Below are positions 27,001-31,422 of a DNA stretch of 33,458 nucleotides, one piece after another (position 1 is the first letter of the stretch; each line of letters opens with the position of its first letter). Made by a program: the position numbers and the translations under genes. The notes below the pieces were generated by a model, which was not told the origin of the DNA, searched no databases, and saw only the letters and a list, made by a program, of their open reading frames with translations. The stretch is from Streptomyces durocortorensis (GTDB taxonomy: Bacteria > Actinomycetota > Actinomycetes > Streptomycetales > Streptomycetaceae), in NCBI RefSeq assembly GCF_016901035.1, contig NZ_JAFEUF010000059.1, forward strand, positions 1-33,458. Direction: 5' to 3'.

Positions 27001-27750
27001 GAGTGCCAGGGCGAAGTTGGCCGCAGACAGCACCGTGGCCCGGTGCCGGGCCGCCACCTCGAACCAGACCCGGGGCCGCTTGGCGAACGACAGTGGACCG
27101 ATCTTGACCTGCCTGGCCCGGGCGGCCAGCGGAGCGAGGTGCGTGCCGATGAGCCCCATGTCGTGGAAGTACGGCATCCAGCTGACCACCACGTCCTCGG
27201 CGCCGAGCGCCGCCCCGGCCCGTATCTGCTCCAGGTTGGCCAGGACCGCACCGTGCGTCACCTCCACCCCCTTGGGCGCGCCGGTGCTTCCCGAGGAGAA
27301 CTGCACGAACGCGACGTCGTCGGGCCCGGGGGCGGCCGGTTCGCGCAACACCGGCCCCTCCCGCAGGGCGTCCAGAGCCAAGGCGCTTACACCGGAGGGG
27401 AGTTCACCGGCCAACGACGCGGTCGACGCGTCCACGACGACGGGGGGCCGTCCCAGGTGCTCCCAGACGGGCAGCACCCGACGGGAGTCCGGAGCCAGCG
27501 GAACCGGAACGAGACCGGCCGCCACCGCGCCCCAGAACATCGGCTGGAAGTCCTCGCTGCGGTCGGCGAGCAACGGCACACAGGTCCCGGGCGCGACGCC
27601 CGCCTCCCGGAAGCCGCCGGCCACCCGCAGGGAATCGTCCAGCAGCTCGCGCAGCGTGACCGTCAGCTCGCTTCCGTCGCCGCGGACATGCACGACGACC
27701 TGCCCGGGAGCCTCACGGACCGCGTCCAGCAGTACATCCAGCAGGGTCAT
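15040..27750 (-). CDS. Hybrid PKS-NRPS megasynthase with FAAL loading and AAR-like terminal reductase
   Basis: A 4,236-residue single-protein assembly line, numbered from the ATG at 27750. FAAL/acyl-AMP ligase 1-545 (SSGSTGAPKG; end TTSGKLQRR). ACP1 with Ser605. KS ~690-1105 with Cys852, His987 and His1026. AT ~1230-1560 with GHSVGE (Ser1322) and RGFHSP, malonyl-type. KR ~1640-2050 with TGGAGGIG near 1850 and Tyr1996 in YAGAN. ACP2 Ser2168. C1 ~2240-2680 (HHAAGDG, His2366). A ~2720-3240 (FTSGSTGRPK, YGPTEATI, GTGKIDR). PCP Ser3314. C2 ~3400-3800 (HHIIGDG, His3527). AAR-like reductase ~3855-4236 (GLGSIG 4016-4021, Cys4174). All key residues are present. Inferred chemistry: a fatty acid is loaded, extended by one malonyl unit, ketoreduced, joined to one amino acid and released by reduction. 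The ATG has GGAG 6 nt upstream; a GTG at 27762 is a possible alternative start. Confidence 0.95.
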   Translation of the reverse strand: MTLLDVLLDAVREAPGQVVVHVRGDGSELTVTLRELLDDSLRVAGGFREAGVAPGTCVPLLADRSEDFQPMFWGAVAAGLVPVPLAPDSRRVLPVWEHLGRPPVVVDASTASLAGELPSGVSALALDALREGPVLREPAAPGPDDVAFVQFSSGSTGAPKGVEVTHGAVLANLEQIRAGAALGAEDVVVSWMPYFHDMGLIGTHLAPLAARARQVKIGPLSFAKRPRVWFEVAARHRATVLSAANFALALAVRRVPDEVLAELDLSAVRLVLVGAEPIAPAVWRDFALKTRPAGLDPAAAQPVYGLAEATLAVTFPPPGEVAEPLVLDRASLSDGVAVDAEPGEEALELMDVGRPVAGCAVRIVDDADEVLGDRRVGHIMVSGPQLARGYHGLPGVSAEMFAEGWLRTGDLGFLRDGRLCVTGRHKDVLFLNGRTFHATDMEAVAAATPGLPSGTPAVVGSTDPATGAERVVVFVPWARPPRDAAQVLERVAARVREALLHDDVRVLAVPPGAFPRTTSGKLQRRRLRERFEAGAFGSGSVGSVTAGIGSVGPGAFGTGERPAAEAPRARAEIVEAVREVWARVLGLPAESIGAHEPFGSLGGTSLKAMEVLVALEDAFGVTLPPAVIRDHGTVAALAGHLLTVAPGPASPPEAVGSPAPRTGATAGADRAGPATATSTGASASVSAAVIGMACRFPGADTPEAFWDLLIDGYDAVTPVPHGRWYEGPRDRRAAPRERWAALLEDPAAFDAGCFGIGEDEARALDPQARLFLELAHEALERAGYAGPRRRGRRIGVFAAVGDSGYREVLDRASADGSPLPTALTGNLPALIAARVSQSLDLDGPALAVDTACSSGLVALHLARRSLLDGECDLAVVGGVNLHLTSMPHRLLEEAQALSPTGRSRAFSADADGFVPGEGGAAIVLTRLDAARLADDPVLALVRGTAVNNDGRSMSLMAPNPLRQREVISRAYEAAGIDPAAVTYVEAHGTGTAVGDPIELRSLTHAFPERPDGEARLLGSVKTNIGHLLNAAALPALVKVVLALGHRRLPPSLHHSPAAPGLVHAGFSVVAEARDWTSTGPRVAGINAFGFGGTNAHAVLEQAPPPPSSTIAREVAVEGPHLLTLSAHSAGALRDAADRLAAHLESRPQLREGDVCRTASTSRDEGPHRLAVVADGDLREQLAAAVAGTGHAGTTGDAGKTGSTGTTGGTETTGDAGGRVGSLVRSRPRVAFLFPGQGAQFPGQDRALYRTASVFRETFDEASALLGPVCGRPLRDWGLDPEVDPAAQAVTELAQPLLVASGVALARQLRTWGVEPDAVAGHSVGEITAACVSGMLTLREAVRFAAERGRLMGAFTEPGAMIAVRGGEDAVATAVAESAGDLAVAAYNGPGLQVLSGSGSAVERATLALDAQGIPTRRLRVSRGFHSPLMRPVADRLAAAAHALTPQAPSVPLMSTVTGDWQPVLDPEYLRGHAERPVLFGAAVERLAREGYDTFVEVGHGATLSGAARAAATVARAFDDSGAYGTSSTSGTSGTSGASSTSGASGTSGTSGASGTSGASGASGAGVTVVCALPGRSTGRTDAAPLPVDGHGGRRTLLETIGRLWSLGVPLDRAALDAGHHRIPLPTYPFQRSRYWADPPASPLLHRVRWEDAAPPGRAAGAVRSVLLTGPDPASVDRLASQLAAAGIRRYEAGDGRPDAVVLVAGPAPVQNTVDALGRAQDAALAAFGEALARFDETHAGRLLVVTEDVHATGAVREAPRPAHAVLGGLLLALPQETPRASVTAVDLCSLDSPSQHLTAVVTELESGGSAPGSADTVAWRAGRRLARRFAPLTGGTTTPAEATRSPLPPDGTFLTTGGAGGIGAALARDLAGRGRPTLVLTGRSPGLPVGLAEELRSLGATVDYRVADVSVERDVDALLTGLPRLDALFHAAGVVRPGTLRNRRAEETADALAAKTRGSLLLSLALHRHGLDPAVRIAFSSVSAVLPGLAGALGDYAGANAFLDAFAASERYAGRPWQSVNLTALAGTGMAAAFGSGAGEGSPSVLSGGSRPVDLASALAALRTACGVDAPQLLLADLTPSPRPAPVASPTAMAQATGTETEAEAEPDSTTSDEAPRTGADMNPRTREGNQRPAETAALLRRLLASALRLPAGTVPDDEPFLNLGLDSLAAVDLVRRLERELGRNLPATLFFEYRTVAELAEHLDTTPSLAPQSAPPGPPPVPEGVSFPLTPVQLALHTSSRLHPDVPARGYVRQTVRGPLDAQLLGQALAALADRHTMLRIRIGSTDSTDSTTEDGIGSAATAQYVAPPSDLSAWYEVRELPGRVEELETALCNRPFDLSAEPPVRAVLARESPELSHLILVIHHAAGDGYSLNVLAGELWSLYTAFAHGDTPALPALGTDFARYAAAADDERASTDGVRDLAADRRYWSERLASRGGPLCLPYDGDPSDLPAAPLTTHQSALDAALTAELEKRATGHGVSLFHLLLAVHVRCLARWSGQRDVAVNVARARRDDRLAGLDRLVGPLADTLPLMCSTEPEESVEALAERLAGIWLESEQHAGLTSLDLARLLPADPPGTGPRTVSPAGFSFSRFPAALDERCPVSVRPSAAGTATAATRLSLLCWQDETVLRFSWNFPVRLFAPETVARLDREFRDELAALAGPRPDAPARRPATAGTEPGSGTRTRTDPGSGTRARTRSEAGSGTRTGTGRPESATLVRRLVERFRATPDAVAVDTGAATLTYSELDRASQALAASLLARGVTPGSLVGLLTEPGADTVVSVVAALRAGAGWVPLDAGHPTARLVDQLTRSGARTVLCHAATRAVGETLGDVTLVPVDASASKLRTDSVRSGNGVPASDCPADADTYATAEADGIAYVIFTSGSTGRPKAVPITHRSMENYLDWAIDTFGYDEHDRLAQTASPCFDASVRQLLAPLLVGATVVTVDWDLLRDPDRLLTHVERHRITVWSSVPTLWEQLLGASEQRVRNGAPLPDLSALRWIHVGGEALSPAHVRRWFDLFGDGQRIANLYGPTEATINTSCHIIHDRPDDRVRRLPIGRPVSGTEVEVIGPDGEPRRPGEAGELLISGIGLTPGYLGEPALTEAAFTVWRGRRWYRSGDRVRCSEDGTLEFLGRLDDQVKIRGNRVEPGEVEAVLQAHPDVTHAVVLAQDGRLTAFVTPGSGSSEPFASAGSSGASEVDAVALRRHLAASLPAYMLPSRITRVDTMPLTGTGKIDRRALAALPEATATVPPTASTDTDSGTGFAAARTVVALTPPRTAPRTPTEIRLAAIWSALLRCDDVSREDDFFTLGGDSLLVLEVFARLEKQGGPLPRPTVIYRNRTLAALASAVDAAAEAVVHEAVDTAAGEPAAASTGAFDRGGDDVAGRPATLEPGVAPPPFPLTPTQRGFLLAEAIAPGATSSWLSRLRLHGRLDTARFQRAVDTLVERHPMLRTVFPAGARPAVQQELPSSLRLPVDFETLTEPGQVEERVAAERARRFEPWAWPLLRLRVLSVSPDEHVLVAHAHHIIGDGYSAALLVRELTTVYDALPHGEEAVPPPLRSTFRDHAVRLAERTGTPASAAPARGDRWARLSAPYRPPVLSAVTSTRTSPGAAANPLFHTHGFTVDADQVAALRRLAARTGSTLHAAVLTAYYRALTAATGRADLVLGLAVSGRDHALPDAHRVFGPFATAVPLRPAGPGDGRSDEAGFEDDLRRLASEAAEARTYEGAVPPLPSGLPLASQFFFTYLDFSALGPESGRTLTVTRDDGDSVYTLPPAGTDVFLAAGPEGGRLRITVRAAASAFTPQALVAFADTVRDGLADAAASAVPSHGRLEKPDLTGLLDEPDRTGRDHRIERMDAALIGYLPSPADLSRLAGLPEAALPREELRSLLFPGERPRLLETLRTPLGRSGFVCVPLFADELAPGDALLGHTTRGVELASSLGARAVSLAGMIPSLTGYGFDVLRVVGTAAGTAPAVPAITTGHAATVVSVVRTVHAALDATGRQLDSLTVAFVGLGSIGCSSLELLLTLARRPPARLLLCDVPGSGPRLKELAEDLLDRRLAEVVEVVETDRGLPDAVYGAHLIVAAVSGGGALLDVDRLAPGTTVVDDSFPHCFDTSRAFARMERAKDVLIVGGGLLSAGPARREVAEGLPAAAVAGYLAQPMVADTIASCRLESLLHASGAGVPLVRGPVDAATGLAYWEAAEATGIRAAPLHLLTRTIGQGTIDGVVSGGD
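19631..19712. repeat. Direct repeats in the C-A linker
   Basis: CGGGTTCCGCTTCCGG occurs three times (19631-19646, 19667-19682, 19697-19712). It encodes a Gly-Ser-Gly-Thr-Arg-rich linker between the first condensation domain and the adenylation domain. Copies lie 36 and 30 bp apart, so all are in frame. Confidence 0.85.
23061..23195. repeat. Tandem 9-bp repeat in the AT-KR linker
   Basis: Fifteen consecutive degenerate 9-bp units of the form nnCCGGACG, in frame, encoding a Thr/Ser/Gly/Ala-rich spacer between the AT domain and its downstream linker. A similar, shorter 9-bp array (units like cccgtcgtc) lies at about 24110-24190 between KS and AT. These are coding microsatellite-like expansions, not CRISPR or mobile elements. 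Confidence 0.85.
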
Positions 27751-27791
27751 GTCGTGCTCCACCGGTCCCTCGGTCCGTTCCTCGAAGAATG

Positions 27792-27823
27792 ATCTTAAAA
27801 ACGCGTGGGTCGCGGGGAATCAA
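27792..27823 (-). promoter_or_regulatory. Possible megasynthase promoter
   Basis: On the - strand, TTGATT (27823-27818) and TAAGAT (27797-27792) sit in an AT-rich patch about 40 nt before the start codon. The 20-bp spacing is longer than optimal, so the assignment is weak. No other candidate in the divergent region is better. Confidence 0.35.
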
Positions 27824-27850
27824 CCGCCGGGAGGAGACCGCGTGCACCCT

Positions 27851-27884
27851 GGGAGTGACCTGCTGGGGGGACGTTCTCACTCCC
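27851..27884. promoter_or_regulatory. Inverted repeat in the kinase/megasynthase divergent region
   Basis: GGGAGTGA (27851-27858) and TCACTCCC (27877-27884) are perfect complements with an 18-bp spacer. They lie upstream of both divergent genes and could bind a dimeric regulator of either. No regulator gene is nearby. Confidence 0.4.
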
Positions 27885-27903
27885 GGGCCGGACAACCGAC
27901 GGC

Positions 27904-27909
27904 TAGCGT
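27904..27909 (+). promoter_or_regulatory. -10 box for a probably leaderless kinase transcript
   Basis: TAGCGT fits the Streptomyces -10 pattern and places the transcription start at about 27916, next to the GTG at 27917. No clear -35 is seen at 17-18 bp. Confidence 0.5.
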
Positions 27910-27916
27910 GGTGCTG

Positions 27917-28453
27917 GTGAAAGTGGGCACTGAAGAGACCCGGCTGATCGTCCTGCGCGGCAACAGCGCATCGGGTAAGTCGAGCGTCGCGTCCGGTCTC
28001 CGCGACAGGTTCGGCCGCGGACTGGCCCTGGTCGGGCAGGACAATCTCCGCCGCACCGTGCTGCGCGAACGCGACCGGCCGGGGGCGGCGAACATCGGCC
28101 TGATCGACCTGACGGCCCGCTACGCCCTGGACGCCGGCTACCACGTGGTGGTCGAAGGCATCCTCTACGCCGACCACTACAGCGACATGCTCGCCCGGCT
28201 GCGCGCCGACCACCGGGGCCCCACCCACGGGTACTACCTGGACGTCCCGTTCGCCGAGACCCTGGCCCGGCACGCCACCAAGCCGATCGCCGACGAGGTC
28301 GACGAGTACCAGCTACGGGACTGGTACCGCCCCCGCGATGTCCTGCCCGACGGCCTGGAGACGGTGATCGGCCCCGACAGCATCCTGGACGGGACCGTCG
28401 ACCGCATCATGCTCGACACCGGCCTGGCCCGGCTGCCGCCGACCGACCGCTGA
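27917..28453 (+). CDS. Small P-loop kinase (AAA_33/zeta-like)
   Basis: A 178-residue P-loop phosphotransferase. Walker A is GNSASGKSS near residues 15-23, followed by a VGQDNLRR stretch and VVVEGILY, the pattern of small actinobacterial proteins annotated simply as kinase. These share the fold of adenylate or uridine kinases and zeta toxins; the substrate is unknown. Several GTG codons are in frame (27908, 27911, 27917, 27923). GTG 27917 is preferred because the -10 box TAGCGT at 27904-27909 would start the transcript at or next to it, giving a leaderless mRNA. The gene is divergent from the megasynthase and ends at a strong hairpin shared with the next gene. No partner antitoxin is seen, so a toxin role is not supported. 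Confidence 0.85.
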   Translation: MKVGTEETRLIVLRGNSASGKSSVASGLRDRFGRGLALVGQDNLRRTVLRERDRPGAANIGLIDLTARYALDAGYHVVVEGILYADHYSDMLARLRADHRGPTHGYYLDVPFAETLARHATKPIADEVDEYQLRDWYRPRDVLPDGLETVIGPDSILDGTVDRIMLDTGLARLPPTDR

Positions 28454-28480
28454 GGTCCCGGGTCCGGGCCGACCGCGGAG

Positions 28481-28532
28481 ACCTGCCCGGTCGGTCAGGG
28501 GCCGTTCAAGGGCCGGACCGGACCGGGCAGGT
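28481..28532. terminator. Bidirectional hairpin terminator
   Basis: ACCTGCCCGGTC (28481-28492) and GACCGGGCAGGT (28521-28532) form a perfect 12-bp stem. After one bulged base the stem continues with GGTC/GACC, closing a short loop. It lies between the convergent kinase and monooxygenase genes. Confidence 0.8.
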
Positions 28533-28599
28533 CACCCACCGAAGCGCGCTCGCTTTCACACCGCCCGTTTACGCACCGCCCGTAATACGCGCCGCCCGT

Positions 28600-28932
28600 T
28601 TACGCGCCGGTCGGCGCGGCCTGCTGGACGACCTCGAAGGACCACACGGTGGACCCGCTGGCCGCCGGCTTGGGGCGCTCGCCGCTCCCGGCGTCGCCGC
28701 CGCCCTGATGGGCCGCCTTCATCGGCCCCTCCATCCACGCCTGGAAGGACGCCTCGTCACGCCAGCGTGTGTAGACGAGGTAGTCGTCCGTGCCCTCGAC
28801 GGGCCGGAGCAGTTCGAACCATTCGAATCCGTCGGAGCTCTCCACGGCATGGGCGCGGGAAGCGAAGCGCTTCTCCAGCGTCTCGCGTTGTTCCTGGGGG
28901 ACGGTCAGCACATTGATCTTGACTACGCTCAT
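28600..28932 (-). CDS. IsdG/HmoB-like monooxygenase (ABM fold)
   Basis: A 110-residue protein of the dimeric alpha+beta-barrel antibiotic-biosynthesis-monooxygenase family. The residues known to be catalytic in IsdG-type heme-degrading enzymes (Asn7, Trp67, His77 in IsdG) have counterparts here: Asn7, Trp66 in SFQAWMEG and His75 in MKAAHQG. A heme-degrading role releasing iron is therefore likelier than a role in antibiotic synthesis, despite the nearby megasynthase. The tail after residue 78 carries a Gly/Pro/Ala-rich insert before a final strand (TVWSFEVV). AGGA lies 8 nt before the ATG. The gene is monocistronic and convergent with the kinase gene. Confidence 0.87.
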   Translation of the reverse strand: MSVVKINVLTVPQEQRETLEKRFASRAHAVESSDGFEWFELLRPVEGTDDYLVYTRWRDEASFQAWMEGPMKAAHQGGGDAGSGERPKPAASGSTVWSFEVVQQAAPTGA

Positions 28933-28980
28933 GGCACCATCCTGCCGTACGGCGCCCGGACGCCGTCGCTCACCCGTCGC

Positions 28981-29255
28981 TCACCCGTCGGTGTGCGCGG
29001 CGGCCGCGGGAAGCTCCACCGTGACGCGCAGCCCGCCCGCGGGGCCCGGGGCGAGGGTGAGCGTCCCGTCGTGTGCGCGGGTGATGGTCTCGACGATGGC
29101 CAGGCCGAGACCGACCCCCGTCCGGTGGGTACGCAGGCGTTCGGCGCCGCGCCGGAAGGGTTCGGTGAGCGTCGAGACCAGCTCGGGGGCGAGCTGCGCA
29201 CCGGTGTTCTCGACCGCCAGGAGCACGGTCCCGGAGCGGACGCTCGTCGTGGCTC
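28981..29255 (-). pseudogene. Histidine kinase C-terminal remnant
   Basis: About 90 residues of a sensor histidine kinase catalytic (HATPase) domain: LLAVENTGAQL, the F-box EPFRRG, the G2 motif TGVGLGLAIVETI, and the usual final strands up to the stop. The sensor, membrane and His-box parts are absent. Upstream in this frame a TGA at 29254-29256 ends the similarity abruptly. An internal GTG at 29226 could in principle start an 81-residue peptide, but the ATP lid and N-box would be incomplete, so it cannot be an active kinase. It is best read as the surviving end of a gene cut by deletion or recombination. Confidence 0.7.
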
Positions 29256-29331
29256 AGCTGGGATCCGTACGCGTGAACCCCAGAGCAGGGTTGTCGACGG
29301 GGCAGCGGGACGCCGGCGCGCAGTCGCGGGG

Positions 29332-29481
29332 CAAGCAGTCGCCGCCGAGAGGAACGAGCGCGTGGTGCTGCTCGGCGATCTGAACGGCACCCTGGACGAC
29401 CGCGCGTACGCCGGCCTCATCTCGCGGCTGGAATCGGCGCACGAGGCGGCCGGGGACGGCTTCAGCTGGCCGGCCACGTTC
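29332..29481 (+). pseudogene. Endonuclease/exonuclease/phosphatase-family remnant
   Basis: A ~50-residue piece on the + strand reads AVAAERNERVVLLGDLNGT and then a GFSWPATF stretch, typical of the C-terminal part of the endonuclease/exonuclease/phosphatase fold (the GDxN metal/catalytic motif is intact). Similarity stops after TTC at 29479-29481, where the expected continuation with the final SDH motif is replaced by unrelated sequence. The N-terminal two thirds are also missing. With the adjacent histidine-kinase remnant it marks 28935-29600 as a decayed junction. The rest of this stretch holds nothing else I can identify. Confidence 0.6.
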
Positions 29482-29609
29482 CGCGATGGATGTAGTGAAT
29501 GCGCTGCACGTGGTGAACTCCGTGAAGGGCCCCGGCACCTGTCCGAGAGCGCCCGCACCGACGCGAAATCGACCTGCCCACCGGGCGCCGACCCGGCAGG
29601 ATGCTCTCC

Positions 29610-31208
29610 GTGAACCACCTCCTGTGCGGGCTCGCCGCGAACGTGAACCTGCCGTCCCCCCTGGTCGACCGGCTGATCGCCGTCGCCGACGCCGAGGTCG
29701 CCCACCACCTCGCCGACAGGGCCGTCCTCAGCCACGCCCAGGCCGTCGCCCTGGCCGCGCGCGTCGAGGAGAGCGCGGTGCAGCTCGCGTACGGGGGACT
29801 ACTGACGGCCGCGGATGTCGACCCCCTCGCCCGGCCCGACGTGGCCCTCGCCCTCCTCGACACGGGCGCGGGGCCCGCCGCGTGGGCGCGTCTCCTCGCG
29901 GCCGATCCGGTCGTCGGACACCGGGAGAAGCTGGCCGCCTGTCCGGACCTCCCGCCCGACGTGGTCGAGGCCCTGACGAAGGACACCGATATACGGGTCG
30001 TCGCGGAGATCGCCCAGTGGGCCCCCGCGCACGTGGCCGCCCGGCTCGCGGCGCATCCGTACGCCGAGGTGCGCCGCGCGGCAGCGGCCAACGAAGCGAC
30101 GCCCCCGTCCGCACTGGGAGCCCTGGTGAGCGGCGACGGGCTGCCCGCCGCGCTGCACTGCCTGGTCTGTGACAGGGAGACACCGCCGTTCGCCCACGAT
30201 CCGCACTGCCCCCGCCTCGACTGCGACCTGCGGCCGGGAGCCTCCTGCGACGGCACGCACACCTCCACGACGCACGACCTGCTCCAGGCGGCGCTCCTCA
30301 ACCCCGCCACCCCCGCCGAAGCCGTCGTCGGCTTCGTCGACCACCCGTCGCTGCTGCTGCGATGGGCGCTCGCGGCACGCCGGGATCTGCCCTCCGAGGT
30401 GTACGAGGCCCTCGCCGCCGACCCCAACCCCGGGGTCCGTGCCGACCTGGCCGAGAACCCCGCGATCGGCGACACACTGATCCGCGCGCTCGCCGACGAC
30501 GACTGCCACGAGGTACGGCGCGGGCTGGCACACCACCCGGACGTCCCGCTCGACGTGCTCGTCCGCCTGGCCGCCGGTACGAGGATCGGGGCCACCCTGC
30601 CGCCGCGGACAGCCTCCGCTTCCCCCGTCGAGGTCGAGGCGCTGGCCGGGTCACCGAACGCGGCCGCGCGGACGCTCGTGGCGCAACGACGCGACCTCCC
30701 CGCCGGGATCCGCGACGCCCTGGCCGCCGACCCCGACGCCAAGGTGGTCAAGTCCATCGCCCCGCACCCCGGGTTCACGGAGCCGCAACTCCGCACCATG
30801 GCCGCCCGGCACGGCGTCCAGGTCATCGCGTCGATCGCGGCCAACCCCGATGCGACGCCCGCGCTGCTGGCCGAGCTGGCCCGGCACCGGCCCCCCGCAC
30901 GGAAGGCGCTCCGGGCGATCGCCCGGCACCCCAACGCCACGGCCCCGGCGCTCCTCGCCTGCCTGGAGGACGACGAGGCGCGCGTCGAGGCCGCCGGGCA
31001 CCCGGCGCTTCCGCCGGAGGCCATCACGGCCCTCGTGAGGGGGAGCGACGAACGGTCGGCCGAAGCGGCCGCCGCCAACCCCTCCCTGCCGCACACGGTG
31101 ATGACGGATCTCCTGCCTCCCGCGCCCGTTCGCGCGGCGGGATCCGGCGGCTTCGTACGTCCCACCGGGCCTCGCCCTCCCCGTGGGCGGGACGGGCGCA
31201 CGCGCTAA
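29610..31208 (+). CDS. Variant leucine-rich repeat (LRV) protein with internal Cys cluster
   Basis: A 532-residue helical-repeat protein. Repeats of ~24 residues with the pattern hxxNPxhPxxhhxxLAxDxDxxVRxxhAxxP run on both sides of a central cysteine cluster: Cys184, Cys187, Cys200, Cys205 and Cys213. The founding LRV protein of Azotobacter carries an N-terminal 4Fe-4S domain; here the cysteines sit in the middle, so metal or Fe-S binding is plausible but unproven. GTG 29610 is chosen because AGGA lies 8 nt upstream; an ATG nine bases earlier has no ribosome site. The C-terminus is a basic, Pro/Gly-rich tail. The gene ends just before the riboswitch and is not part of that operon. The biological role is unknown. 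Confidence 0.85.
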   Translation: MNHLLCGLAANVNLPSPLVDRLIAVADAEVAHHLADRAVLSHAQAVALAARVEESAVQLAYGGLLTAADVDPLARPDVALALLDTGAGPAAWARLLAADPVVGHREKLAACPDLPPDVVEALTKDTDIRVVAEIAQWAPAHVAARLAAHPYAEVRRAAAANEATPPSALGALVSGDGLPAALHCLVCDRETPPFAHDPHCPRLDCDLRPGASCDGTHTSTTHDLLQAALLNPATPAEAVVGFVDHPSLLLRWALAARRDLPSEVYEALAADPNPGVRADLAENPAIGDTLIRALADDDCHEVRRGLAHHPDVPLDVLVRLAAGTRIGATLPPRTASASPVEVEALAGSPNAAARTLVAQRRDLPAGIRDALAADPDAKVVKSIAPHPGFTEPQLRTMAARHGVQVIASIAANPDATPALLAELARHRPPARKALRAIARHPNATAPALLACLEDDEARVEAAGHPALPPEAITALVRGSDERSAEAAAANPSLPHTVMTDLLPPAPVRAAGSGGFVRPTGPRPPRGRDGRTR

Positions 31209-31214
31209 GCTGCG

Positions 31215-31325
31215 GACTCGCCACGGGGGAAGTCCGGTCGAAATCCGGCGCTGACCCGCAACGGTAGGCGGAGCCCCCGGTTCCGTGAGCCCGATCACCC
31301 GCGGCACAGAAGGCTCCTGACCATT
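31215..31325 (+). ncRNA. Cobalamin (B12) riboswitch
   Basis: The conserved adenosylcobalamin core is easy to read: GGGGAAG, then GGTCGAAATCC, then GCTGACCCGCAACGGTAG, followed by GAGCCCGATCACCC and a closing CACAG/AGGC element. It directly precedes the FecCD-type permease gene, so high cobalamin should shut off uptake. A TAAGCT at 31206-31211 could be the -10 box. A GGACG/CGTCC-armed palindrome (about 31356-31370) lies further downstream and could belong to the expression platform. Confidence 0.9.
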
Positions 31326-31422
31326 CGCCGTGGACTGCGAAAAGGGCGCTGCGCGGGACGGCCGCCGTCCGGGGCCGCTCCTCCTCGCGCGACGCACGGC
31401 CCGAGGCGAAAGCGACCTGCCC

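Noticed and set aside
25087..27792. 901-codon open frame on the + strand opposite the FAAL-KS region
   Set aside because: It is antisense to intact catalytic motifs of the megasynthase, with Arg/Gly/His-rich shadow composition.
27917..28453. Zeta-type toxin of a toxin-antitoxin pair
   Set aside because: The P-loop similarity is general to small kinases and no antitoxin gene is adjacent. The kinase label is safer.
29255..29300. Possible partial tRNA near GGATCC/AACCCC
   Set aside because: No acceptor stem, anticodon arm or T-arm with correct pairing can be built on either strand.
31330..31422. N-terminal extension of the BtuC-like permease from GTG 31330
   Set aside because: It would add 31 residues without family similarity across a palindromic leader just after the riboswitch. 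It is kept only as an alternative.
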